From positions 51,188 to 115,187 of the forward strand of contig CALHWE010000014.1 of NCBI GenBank assembly GCA_938036785.1: 64,000 nt of DNA, read 5' to 3'. Below are positions 44,082-52,270 of this stretch, piece after piece. The translations under genes were made by a program, and so were the position numbers. The notes beneath the pieces were generated by a model. It ran no database searches. It was not told where the DNA came from and worked only from the letters and a program-made list of their open reading frames with translations. The DNA comes from an uncultured Candidatus Saccharibacteria bacterium. Lineage in GTDB: Bacteria; Patescibacteriota; Saccharimonadia; Saccharimonadales; Saccharimonadaceae. How positions within the stretch are numbered: position 1 is the stretch's first letter; the number at the start of each line of letters is the position of its first letter.

Positions 44082-45392
44082 CTACTGGCTTGGCCCATCA
44101 AAGAAGTTCTCGTACTCCGAAAAATACGGCGCTTTGATAGCCTGCCAAGCGAGTGATTGACGCACTAGCTCGGTATCTTCGCTCAGGACACAGAGAATCT
44201 TAACCGCCTCTTCAAGGAATATTCCACCTTGTGAACCCTTAGCAAGAATCACTGCACCAGGCCGTGCTACCGAACGGACAAATTGCCCTGCCTCAATCGC
44301 ATTACGGCATACCTTCACCTGGCAGCCACGCCGACGGGCAGCGGGCGCAAGATATTTCTCTGTCTCGCCGCCAACCGTCACCACCCAATCAAGCAAATGT
44401 GAGTCGCAGGCCATGCCCAGCTTCTCGTGCTCGGCCTGGCTCGAGGCACCGAGCTCATTCATGTCACCAAGGATGGCGATCCGCTGCGGTGCCTGTGCAA
44501 AGCTATAGAGCGTCTGCAAAGCAGCCAGCGCGGCAGCCGGGCTGGAGTTGTATGTATCGTCGATAATTGTTGTATCGCCAAGGCCCAGCAGCGGGTTCAT
44601 CCGCCCGGGGACAGGCTTGATCAGTGCAAGGCCCTTCACTACTTCATCTGGTGTGCAGCCATAAAGCAAGGCCGCCGCAACGGCACCAACGATTGGCCGT
44701 AGGCTGTGCTCGCCCACCACGTTAATGGCTGCCGCGAATGGCTGAGCAATGTTTGGTGGAGCAATAATCCCCCCGCGATAGCCTACCTCAGCATCAAAGT
44801 TCTGCTGTTCGAAGCGATACTCAGCGAGGCCAGTTGTGCCATATGTACTAAAGTGTGGAGTAGCAATCAGGTCAGCAAAACGCCCCTCAATATCATCACG
44901 GTTAATCAGCACTCGGCGTGCATACTGCGTCACGGAGAGCTCCTCTTGCGCAACTGCCTCAATCGAGCCAAAGAACTCCATATGCTCTGGCGTTACTGCC
45001 GTCACCAAGGCGAGGTCAGGCCGGAGGTAGCGGCCAAAGTCAGCGATCTCCCCTGGCCGATCAGTGCCAAGTTCCTGGACAATCACATCGACGTCAGCTG
45101 GCTGAGCAATCCGCCGACGGGCTGCTGCAAACACCTTGAGCCAGGCACCAATGCTGTGTACCTTGCTAGGGTAGGTCACGCCAAGAATACCACACGGTGC
45201 CGAGAGATTGGTATTATGGTTGTTATCGAGCATGCGTACACGGTAGCGCTGCGATAACAAGGTAGCCACCGCTCGCTTAGTGCTCGTCTTGCCCACGCTC
45301 CCCACCACAACAATTAACTTGACCTCTGGATGGGCTTGAAAATACCGGCTCACATACGTCTCGAGCCGCTTTTGGATAAACTTTTTGAACAT
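44082..45392 (-). CDS. murF: Mur ligase, UDP-MurNAc-tripeptide--D-Ala-D-Ala ligase type
   Basis: 436 residues with the Mur ligase order: P-loop GSVGKTS at 31-37, the NTNLSAP strand, the GTDRPGEI and TAVTPEHMEFFGS central region, the DDTYNSSPAAALAAL hallmark of MurF, and GDMNELG. MurF adds D-Ala-D-Ala to the peptidoglycan precursor. The N-terminal substrate-binding domain is shorter than in E. coli MurF, so a MurF-like ligase with altered substrate is possible. TGATAAAAT ends six bases before the ATG. Confidence 0.85.
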   Translation of the reverse strand: MFKKFIQKRLETYVSRYFQAHPEVKLIVVVGSVGKTSTKRAVATLLSQRYRVRMLDNNHNTNLSAPCGILGVTYPSKVHSIGAWLKVFAAARRRIAQPADVDVIVQELGTDRPGEIADFGRYLRPDLALVTAVTPEHMEFFGSIEAVAQEELSVTQYARRVLINRDDIEGRFADLIATPHFSTYGTTGLAEYRFEQQNFDAEVGYRGGIIAPPNIAQPFAAAINVVGEHSLRPIVGAVAAALLYGCTPDEVVKGLALIKPVPGRMNPLLGLGDTTIIDDTYNSSPAAALAALQTLYSFAQAPQRIAILGDMNELGASSQAEHEKLGMACDSHLLDWVVTVGGETEKYLAPAARRRGCQVKVCRNAIEAGQFVRSVARPGAVILAKGSQGGIFLEEAVKILCVLSEDTELVRQSLAWQAIKAPYFSEYENFFDGPSQ

Positions 45393-45398
45393 ATCCTT

Positions 45399-45404
45399 AT
45401 TTTA
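45399..45404 (-). promoter_or_regulatory. -10 box of murF
   Basis: TGATAAAAT with six bases to the ATG at 45392. AAGGAT fills the gap but is too close to act as a normal ribosome-binding site. Confidence 0.5.
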
Positions 45405-45471
45405 TCAGAAACAGGCGGGAATGCTACTAGTTGATTCTCCCGCTCGTTTGTGCTTGAATAGAGGGAGTCGT

Positions 45472-45547
45472 GGGGATATAGCTCAGTTGATAGAGCGCAG
45501 CATTCGCATTGCTGAGGTCGAGGGTTTGAATCCCTCTATCTCCACCA
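45472..45547 (+). tRNA. tRNA-Ala(CGC) with A19-U56 tertiary pair
   Basis: Acceptor GGGGATA/TATCTCC, anticodon loop TTCGCAT (anticodon CGC), CCA encoded at 45545-45547. The D-loop reads AGTTGATA, so position 19 is A instead of G. The T-loop reads TTTGAAT, so position 56 is U instead of C. The two changes compensate, giving A19-U56 for the conserved G19-C56. Confidence 0.95.
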
Positions 45548-45594
45548 GGTGTTATTATTTCATTTCTTTATTGTAAGTTATATCGAGAGCTATC

Positions 45595-45954
45595 ATGCCA
45601 AGCAATAAAATGATCAGTGTGTTCTCAGATAAGCCGAAGACTAATGCTTATTATCGTGCGATAGATAGTTATGTCATGGCGCTGGGTAGTATTCGAAAAG
45701 AATTTCGCGCGCAAGTAAGCTATGCGGTTAATCGAAAATTTCTCTGGATGTGGGCGTATGAGAAAACCGCTGATGGCACGCTTTATATCAATATCACCTT
45801 GGATCACCCTGAGGATTATCCTGGTATCCATAGAGTCACTCAAGTCAGCCGACATCGATGGAATCATCATGTTGAAGTAAAATCTCTTGAAATAGCAACA
45901 AGTGAATGGCTCAGAGAATTGCTAAAAAAGGGCGTGCTATTCGCTTCACAGTAG
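45595..45954 (+). CDS. Hypothetical protein, DUF5655-like
   Basis: 119 residues. Landmarks are AQVSYAVNRKFLWMWAYE, LYINITLDHPED and HHVEVKSLEIATSEWLRELLKK. These fit the DUF5655 pattern of a strand-rich core with a late 'W/G..H.EV.' and a C-terminal helix. Function unknown. No good Shine-Dalgarno; the ATG at 45610 is an alternative start. It follows a tRNA without a clear terminator, so read-through is possible. Confidence 0.6.
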   Translation: MPSNKMISVFSDKPKTNAYYRAIDSYVMALGSIRKEFRAQVSYAVNRKFLWMWAYEKTADGTLYINITLDHPEDYPGIHRVTQVSRHRWNHHVEVKSLEIATSEWLRELLKKGVLFASQ

Positions 45955-45971
45955 CTAAAGATATCGGTATC

Positions 45972-46994
45972 TTATTTCTTTTGCAATAATCTCGCATTTG
46001 CAAGCCCATCACTCAATGAGGCCGGGATGCTCGAGTCTTTGCCTTCAACCCATTCGCACACTGACGCAAAATATCTGTTGTATGCAACACGAAAGACCGA
46101 GTTATCGAGCGGGTAAGAAGGCTGCGTGTACACTGCAGATGCATCCTGGTCGGTGTACAACACCTCACTACCATTCTCGTGGAATAGTCGCAGAGTACCA
46201 GATCCGTTACGATAGCAGAATTCTGCCGCACCTTCTGTCCCTTCGACGCGGAATTCGAGAGAGCGCGTTGCCCTGCTGATTGACGTCGTACGTATCGCCA
46301 CACGTGCCTGATTCATTACGAATGAACAATCAAAGCACTCGTCAGATGGCCGCTGTCCTTTTGGCATTGTTCCGCGCCACGACCCGCGCCTTGTTTCTGC
46401 GCTGCATTGAAACTCGTGGACACTCGAATAGTTGCCGCCGAGCAAGAACACGGCGAGGTCAAGAAGGTGACTTCCCATTGCCATACGCTGTCCACCGCCA
46501 AGATCTGGCGTTGTCATCCATGATGGTAGCGAATCCGCCCGTAAAGCAGCAGTGCGTTCAAAGAGATCAATTGAGCAAATATCACCAAGCGTACCCTCGT
46601 TGATCATCTTGGCAACGATCTGAAATTGCTCGAGGCCACGAAGCTGGAAATCAACCATGCAACGATCCTTGACAGCATCAAAATATGGAAGCGACAAGTC
46701 GTCGCCACAGACTGGCTTTTCCGCCAATATAAAACACTGTTCGTGAGCAAGCCGCTCCCAGTACTCATCCCGACAGCATACTGGTGTTGTCAGGCAAACG
46801 ATATCAGGTGACTTTGCCATTACGTCATCAAACGACGCAGCAAGGTTTTTGTTGTATCCATGAGCCTGCAGATGCTGTGCGGCTCGTTCCTTTGTCGAGC
46901 CAACGACGCCAACAACTTCTATCTTAGGAAGGAGATTTAGCCCCGCAAGATGCGTTCGTATACCGACACCAGTACCTATTATTGCAACTTTCAT
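45972..46994 (-). CDS. Gfo/Idh/MocA-family oxidoreductase
   Basis: 340 residues with an N-terminal Rossmann fold (GTGVGIRTHLAGL), the conserved EKPVC and a C-terminal substrate domain with GGGQRMAMGSHLLDLAVFLLGG. Members are NAD(P)-dependent dehydrogenases or oxidoreductases of sugars and sugar nucleotides. No sugar-nucleotide genes are adjacent, so the substrate is unknown. GGGAGG lies upstream of the ATG. Its isolation suggests acquisition by transfer. Confidence 0.88.
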   Translation of the reverse strand: MKVAIIGTGVGIRTHLAGLNLLPKIEVVGVVGSTKERAAQHLQAHGYNKNLAASFDDVMAKSPDIVCLTTPVCCRDEYWERLAHEQCFILAEKPVCGDDLSLPYFDAVKDRCMVDFQLRGLEQFQIVAKMINEGTLGDICSIDLFERTAALRADSLPSWMTTPDLGGGQRMAMGSHLLDLAVFLLGGNYSSVHEFQCSAETRRGSWRGTMPKGQRPSDECFDCSFVMNQARVAIRTTSISRATRSLEFRVEGTEGAAEFCYRNGSGTLRLFHENGSEVLYTDQDASAVYTQPSYPLDNSVFRVAYNRYFASVCEWVEGKDSSIPASLSDGLANARLLQKK

Positions 46995-47089
46995 TGGAGT
47001 CCTCCCTTAGCAAACGACATTCTATTGGCAGACAAGATACTGCTCAAAAAACAATACGGTATTGGCACTAAAAATGAATAATTCCAAAA

Positions 47090-47166
47090 TGGTGGATCTT
47101 GCAGGATTCGAACCTGCGACCTCACGAATGTGAATCGTGCGCTCTAGCCAACTGAGCTAAAGATCC
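47090..47166 (-). tRNA. tRNA-Val(CAC)
   Basis: Acceptor GGATCTT/AAGATCC, anticodon loop TTCACAT, T-loop TTCGAAT, CCA encoded. It lies one base after tRNA-Ala(GGC), so both come from one transcript. Confidence 0.97.
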
Positions 47167-47167
47167 A

Positions 47168-47244
47168 TGGTGGAGCATACCAGATTCGAACTGGTCACCT
47201 CTTCGCTGCCAGCGAAGCGCTCTAGCCAAATGAGCTAATGCCCC
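47168..47244 (-). tRNA. tRNA-Ala(GGC)
   Basis: Acceptor GGGGCAT/ATGCTCC with one G-U pair, anticodon loop CTGGCAG (anticodon GGC), T-loop TTCGAAT, CCA encoded. First tRNA of the Ala-Val pair. Confidence 0.96.
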
Positions 47245-47266
47245 GTCTGCTATAGACTATAGCAAA

Positions 47267-47294
47267 AAATCACCTCTTTGACTAGAGGTGATTT
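47267..47294 (-). terminator. Terminator upstream of the tRNA-Ala/Val pair
   Basis: AAATCACCTC pairs with GAGGTGATTT, followed on the minus strand by a T6 run. It ends some transcript coming from 47295-47500. Confidence 0.8.
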
Positions 47295-47500
47295 GCCGGT
47301 AGCTGCTACGCGCCCACCCTGGGGCACAATGTTTGTTTTGGCACGATGTTTGTGTTTGGACGCAACGGTACCCCTTTTTGCGTACCAGCTTGTCTTTATT
47401 ATGCATCACCCTTTTACAAAACACAAGCAGTTCGCCGATTAATTGTTGCATTTTATGATCAAGCCGTTTTGGTTGTTATATAGATATCTCGAACGTGTTT
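47295..47500 (-). ncRNA. Possible short transcript ending at the 47267-47294 terminator
   Basis: About 200 bases between the tRNA-Leu terminator and this terminator have no recognisable gene. On the minus strand ACGCAA can pair with TTGCGT and GGTAC with GTACC. A near-direct repeat (GGCACAATGTTTG, GGCACGATGTTTG on the + strand, about 47325-47355) is present. A 64-residue frame exists, but it runs into the terminator stem and looks non-coding. Evidence for an RNA gene is weak. Confidence 0.22.
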
Positions 47501-47517
47501 GTATTTTACAAAAGCAA

Positions 47518-47540
47518 AACACCACCTATCTTGGTGGTGC
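47518..47540 (-). terminator. Terminator after tRNA-Leu
   Basis: CACCACC/GGTGGTG stem followed on the minus strand by TTTTGCTTTT. Confidence 0.85.
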
Positions 47541-47564
47541 TCATGTGTCGCGAAGCATCATATC

Positions 47565-47652
47565 TGGTGCGGACGAGAAGACTTGAACTTCCACGAGCGC
47601 AATGCTCACCAGCCCCTCAAGCTGACGCGTCTACCAATTCCGCCACGTCCGC
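47565..47652 (-). tRNA. tRNA-Leu(GAG)
   Basis: Long-variable-arm cloverleaf of 88 bases including CCA. Acceptor GCGGACG/CGTCCGC, anticodon loop TTGAGGG (anticodon GAG), T-loop TTCAAGT. Confidence 0.96.
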
Positions 47653-47684
47653 ATATCTCGCGACACTGTTGATTATACCGCATG

Positions 47685-49547
47685 TTAGGGGGTTTTGTAA
47701 ACATCTCGCGTTGTCACTGTCCAGCGGAGGACGTCTGCGTAGCGGTCTGCACCGGAGACAAGGGTATCGCCCTGCTGGATGGCCTGTACGCCAGGGCCTG
47801 TCGCATACACACTAGCCGACCGATAGAGACCAATCGCCGGCACGTCGCTGTACCACTGTTCGGCAAAGGCTTTATACTTGGCAGCACGCAGCTTGGGCTC
47901 GAGACGCGTCCGGGCACTGGCCAATGCGGCATCTGCGGTGCGACTCGTGTAATTGACGAAGTTATAGCCCTGGTAGCCAGTCTGAGAGGAGTGCCAATAA
48001 GCGTAGACATCGGGGTCGGCACCAATTGCCAGCTCATAGAGCAAAACATCGTAGCTTCGCCCCTGTAACGTCCCTTGGACAAAGGTGGATGACGTCGCCG
48101 AGCGGTCGATCACTTGCTGCGTCACCGCTACGCCAAGCTGCTGCCACTGCTCCATTACCTTAGCGAGGACTGCTTCGTACTCCGCACCCTTCGTGGTAGT
48201 GATCATAATCTCTAGCTTTTGGCCATCTTTGCTGCGGACTTTGCTGCCATCAGCGAGCTTCCAGCCTGCTTCGTCCAGCATTGCAGCAGCCTTTGCTTTG
48301 TCATGCTTATCTGCAGATGGTGCATCGATACCGCCAAGCTGACTAGGGATAAACGGCCCATCAAGGCGCTGCACACCCTCACCCAGTGAGGTGCGAATCG
48401 CAGCAGTGTTGGTACCTAATTGGAGGGCTTTGCGCACCGCACGATCTTTGAGGATGGGATTGGTATTATTCATGAGCAAATACACCCCACGGTCGGTTGG
48501 TACAGTAGTCGTCGTGTACTGGTTGCGCGGGATATCTTTGCGCATCACAACAGAGAGGTCGGTTGCGCCACTCAACTCACCAGCTTGCAAAGCCGAGACG
48601 ATATCTTGCTGCGTGCTATAAGCTTGGAGCTCGAAGCGATCGAGCTTGGGTCGGCCACCATAGTAGCCATCAAAGGCAACGACATGCACGGTCTTTGGCC
48701 GGCGAGCATTGTTGGTCGATTGCAAAATCTGGAACTTAAACGGTCCACTACCAACTGGCGAATGATTAAATGGTGCCTGGCGCATTGAGCTTGGCGTTGC
48801 TGAGCCTAGCATATGTTCTGGTAAGATTGGGAAGGTCAATGCATGGGGGAAGGCAGCATACGTTGCAGGTAGCACAAACTGCACAGTGGTATCGTTGACC
48901 GCCTTAGCCTGGACGTCGACCCAGTTGACGCGCAAGGGCGAGCGCACTGCTGGGTTCTTGATGAGGTTGATCGTGAAGACAACATCCTTGGCAGTGAGCT
49001 TATGCCCGTCGTGCCAGCGGACGTCATCACGCAATTGAGCGGTGTAGGTTTTGCTTGCTTCGTTATAGGCAAGACTCGTTGCAACATCTGTGTGGAGCGA
49101 ACCCTTGGCGTCGTAATGATAGAGTGAGGAGAACATGAGTTGGCTGGCCGAAAGCTCGGCACTGCTGGTTGCAAAGAGAGGATTAAGCGTCTCAATCGGG
49201 CCAAGCGCCCCCTCGATATACGTCCCACCGGTCCCACCAGTTGCCGTCGTCGCGTCGCGACGGATAAAGATCTGAGCAATAATACCAAGCAAAATTACTG
49301 CAATGAGGACAAGCCACAGCACAACTCGCCGCCGGGCTCGACGCAAACTCTCGAAGCGGCTCCCTAGGAACTTGCCAACGTGGCGCGTCGCGCTATCTTC
49401 GAGCTGCTTGAGGTCACGGCGTGGTTTCTTGCGGCGAGATGGTACCGATTTCGCTGCTTTGGCTGCTCGCAGCGATTCATCCTCCTGAGGCACAACTGCC
49501 GACGAGGTCTCACGGCGCTGGAGGTGCTTCTCCTGCCGATTCGCCAT
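47685..49547 (-). CDS. Membrane-anchored peptide ABC transporter substrate-binding protein
   Basis: 620 residues. A basic cytoplasmic N terminus of about 70 residues precedes a membrane helix at about 74-95. An extracellular SBP_bac_5 (DppA/OppA-type) domain follows, with IETLNPLF, LRDDVRWHDGHKLTAKDVVFT and GPFKF landmarks. It should capture peptides from the surroundings, important for a cell without amino-acid synthesis. The permease and ATPase genes are not adjacent. A long cytoplasmic extension and anchor replace the usual lipoprotein signal. It starts three bases after the secG stop. Confidence 0.9.
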   Translation of the reverse strand: MANRQEKHLQRRETSSAVVPQEDESLRAAKAAKSVPSRRKKPRRDLKQLEDSATRHVGKFLGSRFESLRRARRRVVLWLVLIAVILLGIIAQIFIRRDATTATGGTGGTYIEGALGPIETLNPLFATSSAELSASQLMFSSLYHYDAKGSLHTDVATSLAYNEASKTYTAQLRDDVRWHDGHKLTAKDVVFTINLIKNPAVRSPLRVNWVDVQAKAVNDTTVQFVLPATYAAFPHALTFPILPEHMLGSATPSSMRQAPFNHSPVGSGPFKFQILQSTNNARRPKTVHVVAFDGYYGGRPKLDRFELQAYSTQQDIVSALQAGELSGATDLSVVMRKDIPRNQYTTTTVPTDRGVYLLMNNTNPILKDRAVRKALQLGTNTAAIRTSLGEGVQRLDGPFIPSQLGGIDAPSADKHDKAKAAAMLDEAGWKLADGSKVRSKDGQKLEIMITTTKGAEYEAVLAKVMEQWQQLGVAVTQQVIDRSATSSTFVQGTLQGRSYDVLLYELAIGADPDVYAYWHSSQTGYQGYNFVNYTSRTADAALASARTRLEPKLRAAKYKAFAEQWYSDVPAIGLYRSASVYATGPGVQAIQQGDTLVSGADRYADVLRWTVTTRDVYKTP

Positions 49548-49550
49548 GCC

Positions 49551-49784
49551 CTACCCCGCAGACGGCAACAAAAGTGCCGCCAAAATAGACCCAACAAAGG
49601 TAACAACCAAAAAGATCGTTGCCTCGAAGAGGTTCTTGTCTAGGCCGCGCCGCGTGGTATAGAGCTCGCCCGAAGCACCAAAGCCTGCACCAAGCGTCGC
49701 CCCGCGCTGCTGAAGCAAAATAGCCAGGACCATCAAGATGGCCGAGCCAATCATTATTGTTTGTAGAATACTATCAAGATTCAT
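49551..49784 (-). CDS. secG: Preprotein translocase subunit SecG
   Basis: 77 residues with two membrane helices separated by the SecG loop LLQQRGATLGAGFGASGELY. It stimulates SecYEG translocation. I start at the ATG at 49784 (MNLDSIL), which overlaps the end of the holin-like gene by 11 bases, so the three genes here form one operon. Confidence 0.93.
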   Translation of the reverse strand: MNLDSILQTIMIGSAILMVLAILLQQRGATLGAGFGASGELYTTRRGLDKNLFEATIFLVVTFVGSILAALLLPSAG

Positions 49785-50175
49785 GTTGTTCCTCCTGCGT
49801 GCGCCCATAATTTAGCTCGAGCGCGCTGCTTACTATATAGTTTACCAGACTCATAATCAGGCCTGTCAAGATGGAGTGAAGAAACGTCATCTTGAGACCT
49901 GGTGCCAGTATCAGTGAAATATAGACCATAAAGCCGTTGACAACGACGGTAAAGAGACCGAGCGTGACGAGAATAGCGGGAAGCGATAGGATGATGGCAA
50001 TCGGCTTAAAGACTGCATTGACGACTGAGAAGATGAGTCCAGCCAGCAAAAACACAGCAATACTCATATCGGGTTGGACACCGATATAGCCTGTACCAAA
50101 GATACGTACGGCAATCCACAGCCCAAGTGAATTTAGCACCCAGCGGATAATAAAGGCAAAAAATTGTCGTTTCAT
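49774..50175 (-). CDS. Phage-holin-family (PF04020-type) membrane protein
   Basis: 133 residues with four membrane helices. NSLGLWIAV, GLIFSVVNAVFKPI, LPAILVTLGLF and NGFMVYI are the landmarks of the four-span family named after a mycobacterial phage holin. It is common in bacterial chromosomes with no phage link, and the function is unknown. TATACT (50083-50088 region of the minus promoter, hexamer directly right of the start) ends seven bases before the ATG. Confidence 0.85.
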   Translation of the reverse strand: MKRQFFAFIIRWVLNSLGLWIAVRIFGTGYIGVQPDMSIAVFLLAGLIFSVVNAVFKPIAIILSLPAILVTLGLFTVVVNGFMVYISLILAPGLKMTFLHSILTGLIMSLVNYIVSSALELNYGRTQEEQHES

Positions 50176-50182
50176 TTGCTCT

Positions 50183-50188
50183 AGTATA
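50183..50188 (-). promoter_or_regulatory. -10 box of the holin-secG-binding protein operon
   Basis: CGCTATACT ends seven bases before the ATG at 50175; leaderless arrangement. Confidence 0.55.
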
Positions 50189-50196
50189 GCGGTTTT

Positions 50197-51384
50197 TTAC
50201 CATTTTGTCGATAAGCTGGCGCTGAGATTATCGTGGCCGCTCGGCGTAATGAGAATGTCATCTTCAATCCGGACACCAATGCCCTCCTCTGGAATGTAAA
50301 TTCCTGGCTCGACGGTAAGCACCATACCGGCGCGCAGTACCCGCGGCGCACCCAGGCTGTCGTGTGTATCGACGCCAAGCCCGTGGCTGGTAGCATGCGG
50401 ATAGTAACGCCGGAAAGTAGCTTGGTCGTGGCGATCGCGTAGAAGGCCAAGCTGCTGTAAGGCGTCGCGCATAATATCGTCGCTCTGCTGGATGTAGTCA
50501 GCCACGGGGAGATTTGGCTCGAGCAGCTCTATGATGTGTTGCTGCGCTTGCACCACCGCAGCATGGACATCCTGCTGGCGCTGCGTCGGTTTGATACCAT
50601 AGGTTCGAGTGATGTCCGCACAGTATCCATTGACCCGTGCTCCGACATCGATCAGCACCATATTCTCAGCGGTAAGCGGCCCTGCATTATGACTATAGTG
50701 CAAAGTGCAGGCATTAGCGCCACCAGCGACAATTGGACTATACGCATGGCGGGCATTGCAGTGCCGGAATAGGTAGTCAAACTCCGCCTCGCACTCATAT
50801 TCATGCTGGCAGTCTGGCAAGCGCTGCTTGGCTACCTCAAAGGCCTCGATAGTCAGCGCAATTGCCTGGCGCAGCGCAGCAATCTCTTCCGGCTGCTTGA
50901 TAGCCCGCAGTTCACGCAGCTGACGGAGACACGATTGTACTGAGGGGAAGATCCGCTGTAGCACTTTGCTCAGGTCACGCGAGGCGGGGTTGAGCATAAA
51001 ACCGTAGTCGGTGCGGTCGTTCACTTCGTATACAACCGTATGGCGCTTGGCAAGCTGGCGCAGCTCTGCCTCAAAATCGTGGGCGTCAATCACTGCATCA
51101 GCACCACTGATCCGCTTGGCTTCCTCACTGCTGAGTTCACCAACGAAGGTCTGCTGCACCGCGTCGAGATGAGGACGCACGAGTGTTGTACGGCTCCGTA
51201 GTCCATCGATAATCAACTTCCAACCTGGTCGCTCAATTCCACTGAGCCACCAAAAGTTCGACTCCTGCTGAAACGGCGCTGGCTCATCGCCACTGCCCTG
51301 CACTTCGTCATACGCAGTCAATACTGCCAGCCCACCCGCAAGCGCATCAATGCAACGCGCTCGATTCTGACGAAAGTCGATCAT
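50197..51384 (-). CDS. pepP: Xaa-Pro aminopeptidase (aminopeptidase P)
   Basis: M24-family dimetal peptidase that removes an N-terminal residue preceding proline. 395 residues: an N-terminal domain, then metal ligands in VLIDVGA (Asp), CADITRTYG (Asp), SHGLGVDTHD (His), TVEPGIYI (Glu) and VRIEDDI (Glu). The ATG overlaps the slipin stop by four bases (ATGA), an unusual coupling. It probably finishes the breakdown of imported peptides. Confidence 0.93.
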   Translation of the reverse strand: MIDFRQNRARCIDALAGGLAVLTAYDEVQGSGDEPAPFQQESNFWWLSGIERPGWKLIIDGLRSRTTLVRPHLDAVQQTFVGELSSEEAKRISGADAVIDAHDFEAELRQLAKRHTVVYEVNDRTDYGFMLNPASRDLSKVLQRIFPSVQSCLRQLRELRAIKQPEEIAALRQAIALTIEAFEVAKQRLPDCQHEYECEAEFDYLFRHCNARHAYSPIVAGGANACTLHYSHNAGPLTAENMVLIDVGARVNGYCADITRTYGIKPTQRQQDVHAAVVQAQQHIIELLEPNLPVADYIQQSDDIMRDALQQLGLLRDRHDQATFRRYYPHATSHGLGVDTHDSLGAPRVLRAGMVLTVEPGIYIPEEGIGVRIEDDILITPSGHDNLSASLSTKW

Positions 51385-52130
51385 GACCGCTTAATACCTC
51401 GCAGCACCTCTGTCAATTCTGCTGGGAAGAGGATCATCGTCTTCTGGCTTGGCTCGGCACTAATGCGCTCAAGTGTCGTGAGCGTACGCAGGTTGATTGC
51501 CCCTGGGGTGTTAGCAAGAATCTGAGCGGCTTCTGCAAGGGTCTCTGCAGCGGCTTTTTCACCATCGGCATTAATGATGTTGGCTCGGCGCTCACGCTCG
51601 GCTTCGGCTTGCTTAGCCATAGCACGCTTCATATCGCCTGGCAACTCGATGTTCTGAATTTTCACGTTCTCAACGTCAATCCCCCACTTGTCAGTTTCGG
51701 CATCGACAATCTCTTTGATCTGCTGGCTGAGCTCTTCTCGCTTGGCAAGCAGGTCGTCCATGTCAATGTTACCCGTCACATCACGCAGCGCTGCCTGAGC
51801 AAACTGGCTGGTAGCGTAGATGTAGTTCGTCGTCTCGAGGACGGCCTTTGGTGCATTGATAACGCGGAAGTACACCACAGCGTCCACGCCAACTGTCACG
51901 TTATCTTTGGTAATAACCTCCTGCTTTGGCACGTCGATCGGCGTCGAGCGGACATCGACCATCATAATCGTCTGAAAGATTGGCACCACCACACGTAGGC
52001 CTGGCGCGCGCTGACCCGAGAAGCGCCCAAGCGTTAGCACCACGCCGCGCTGGTATTGATTCACCACCCGAATCCCGCTCAGCATGAAGACAATCGTCGC
52101 CACGATGATGCCGATAATGATATATTCCAT
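51381..52130 (-). CDS. SPFH/band 7 family protein (slipin)
   Basis: 249 residues: a membrane hairpin at 2-20, then the stomatin/prohibitin-homology domain (YQRGVVLTLGRF, PGLRVVVPIF, AVVYFRVINAPKAV, VENVKIQNIELP) and a coiled-coil with AEAERERRANIINADGE. It should form ring-like membrane scaffolds. The ATG at 52130 has AAAGGAGG upstream and a TGGTATGAT promoter. Slipins usually pair with NfeD; here pepP is coupled instead. A near-identical protein is encoded at 63522-64000. Confidence 0.93.
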   Translation of the reverse strand: MEYIIIGIIVATIVFMLSGIRVVNQYQRGVVLTLGRFSGQRAPGLRVVVPIFQTIMMVDVRSTPIDVPKQEVITKDNVTVGVDAVVYFRVINAPKAVLETTNYIYATSQFAQAALRDVTGNIDMDDLLAKREELSQQIKEIVDAETDKWGIDVENVKIQNIELPGDMKRAMAKQAEAERERRANIINADGEKAAAETLAEAAQILANTPGAINLRTLTTLERISAEPSQKTMILFPAELTEVLRGIKRS

Positions 52131-52254
52131 ATTCCTCCTTTGGACTAGCTTATTGCTTTTATCATACCACATTGTGGCAAAATAGCGAGACAGCAATAGT
52201 CTTGGCATCTTACAGCATTATTAGAGCCTCTTCGACGCGTCAGCCCATTTCCGG

Positions 52255-52260
52255 TATACT
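52255..52260 (+). promoter_or_regulatory. -10 box of rarA
   Basis: GGTATACT with ten bases to the ATG at 52271. Confidence 0.5.
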
Positions 52261-52270
52261 AGATAGAGCT

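Noticed and set aside
47325..47355. Near-direct repeat GGCACAATGTTTG/GGCACGATGTTTG
   Set aside because: Only two imperfect copies; not enough to call a repeat element.
47257..47451. 64-residue reading frame on the minus strand
   Set aside because: It ends inside a terminator stem, lacks a ribosome-binding site and does not look like a protein.
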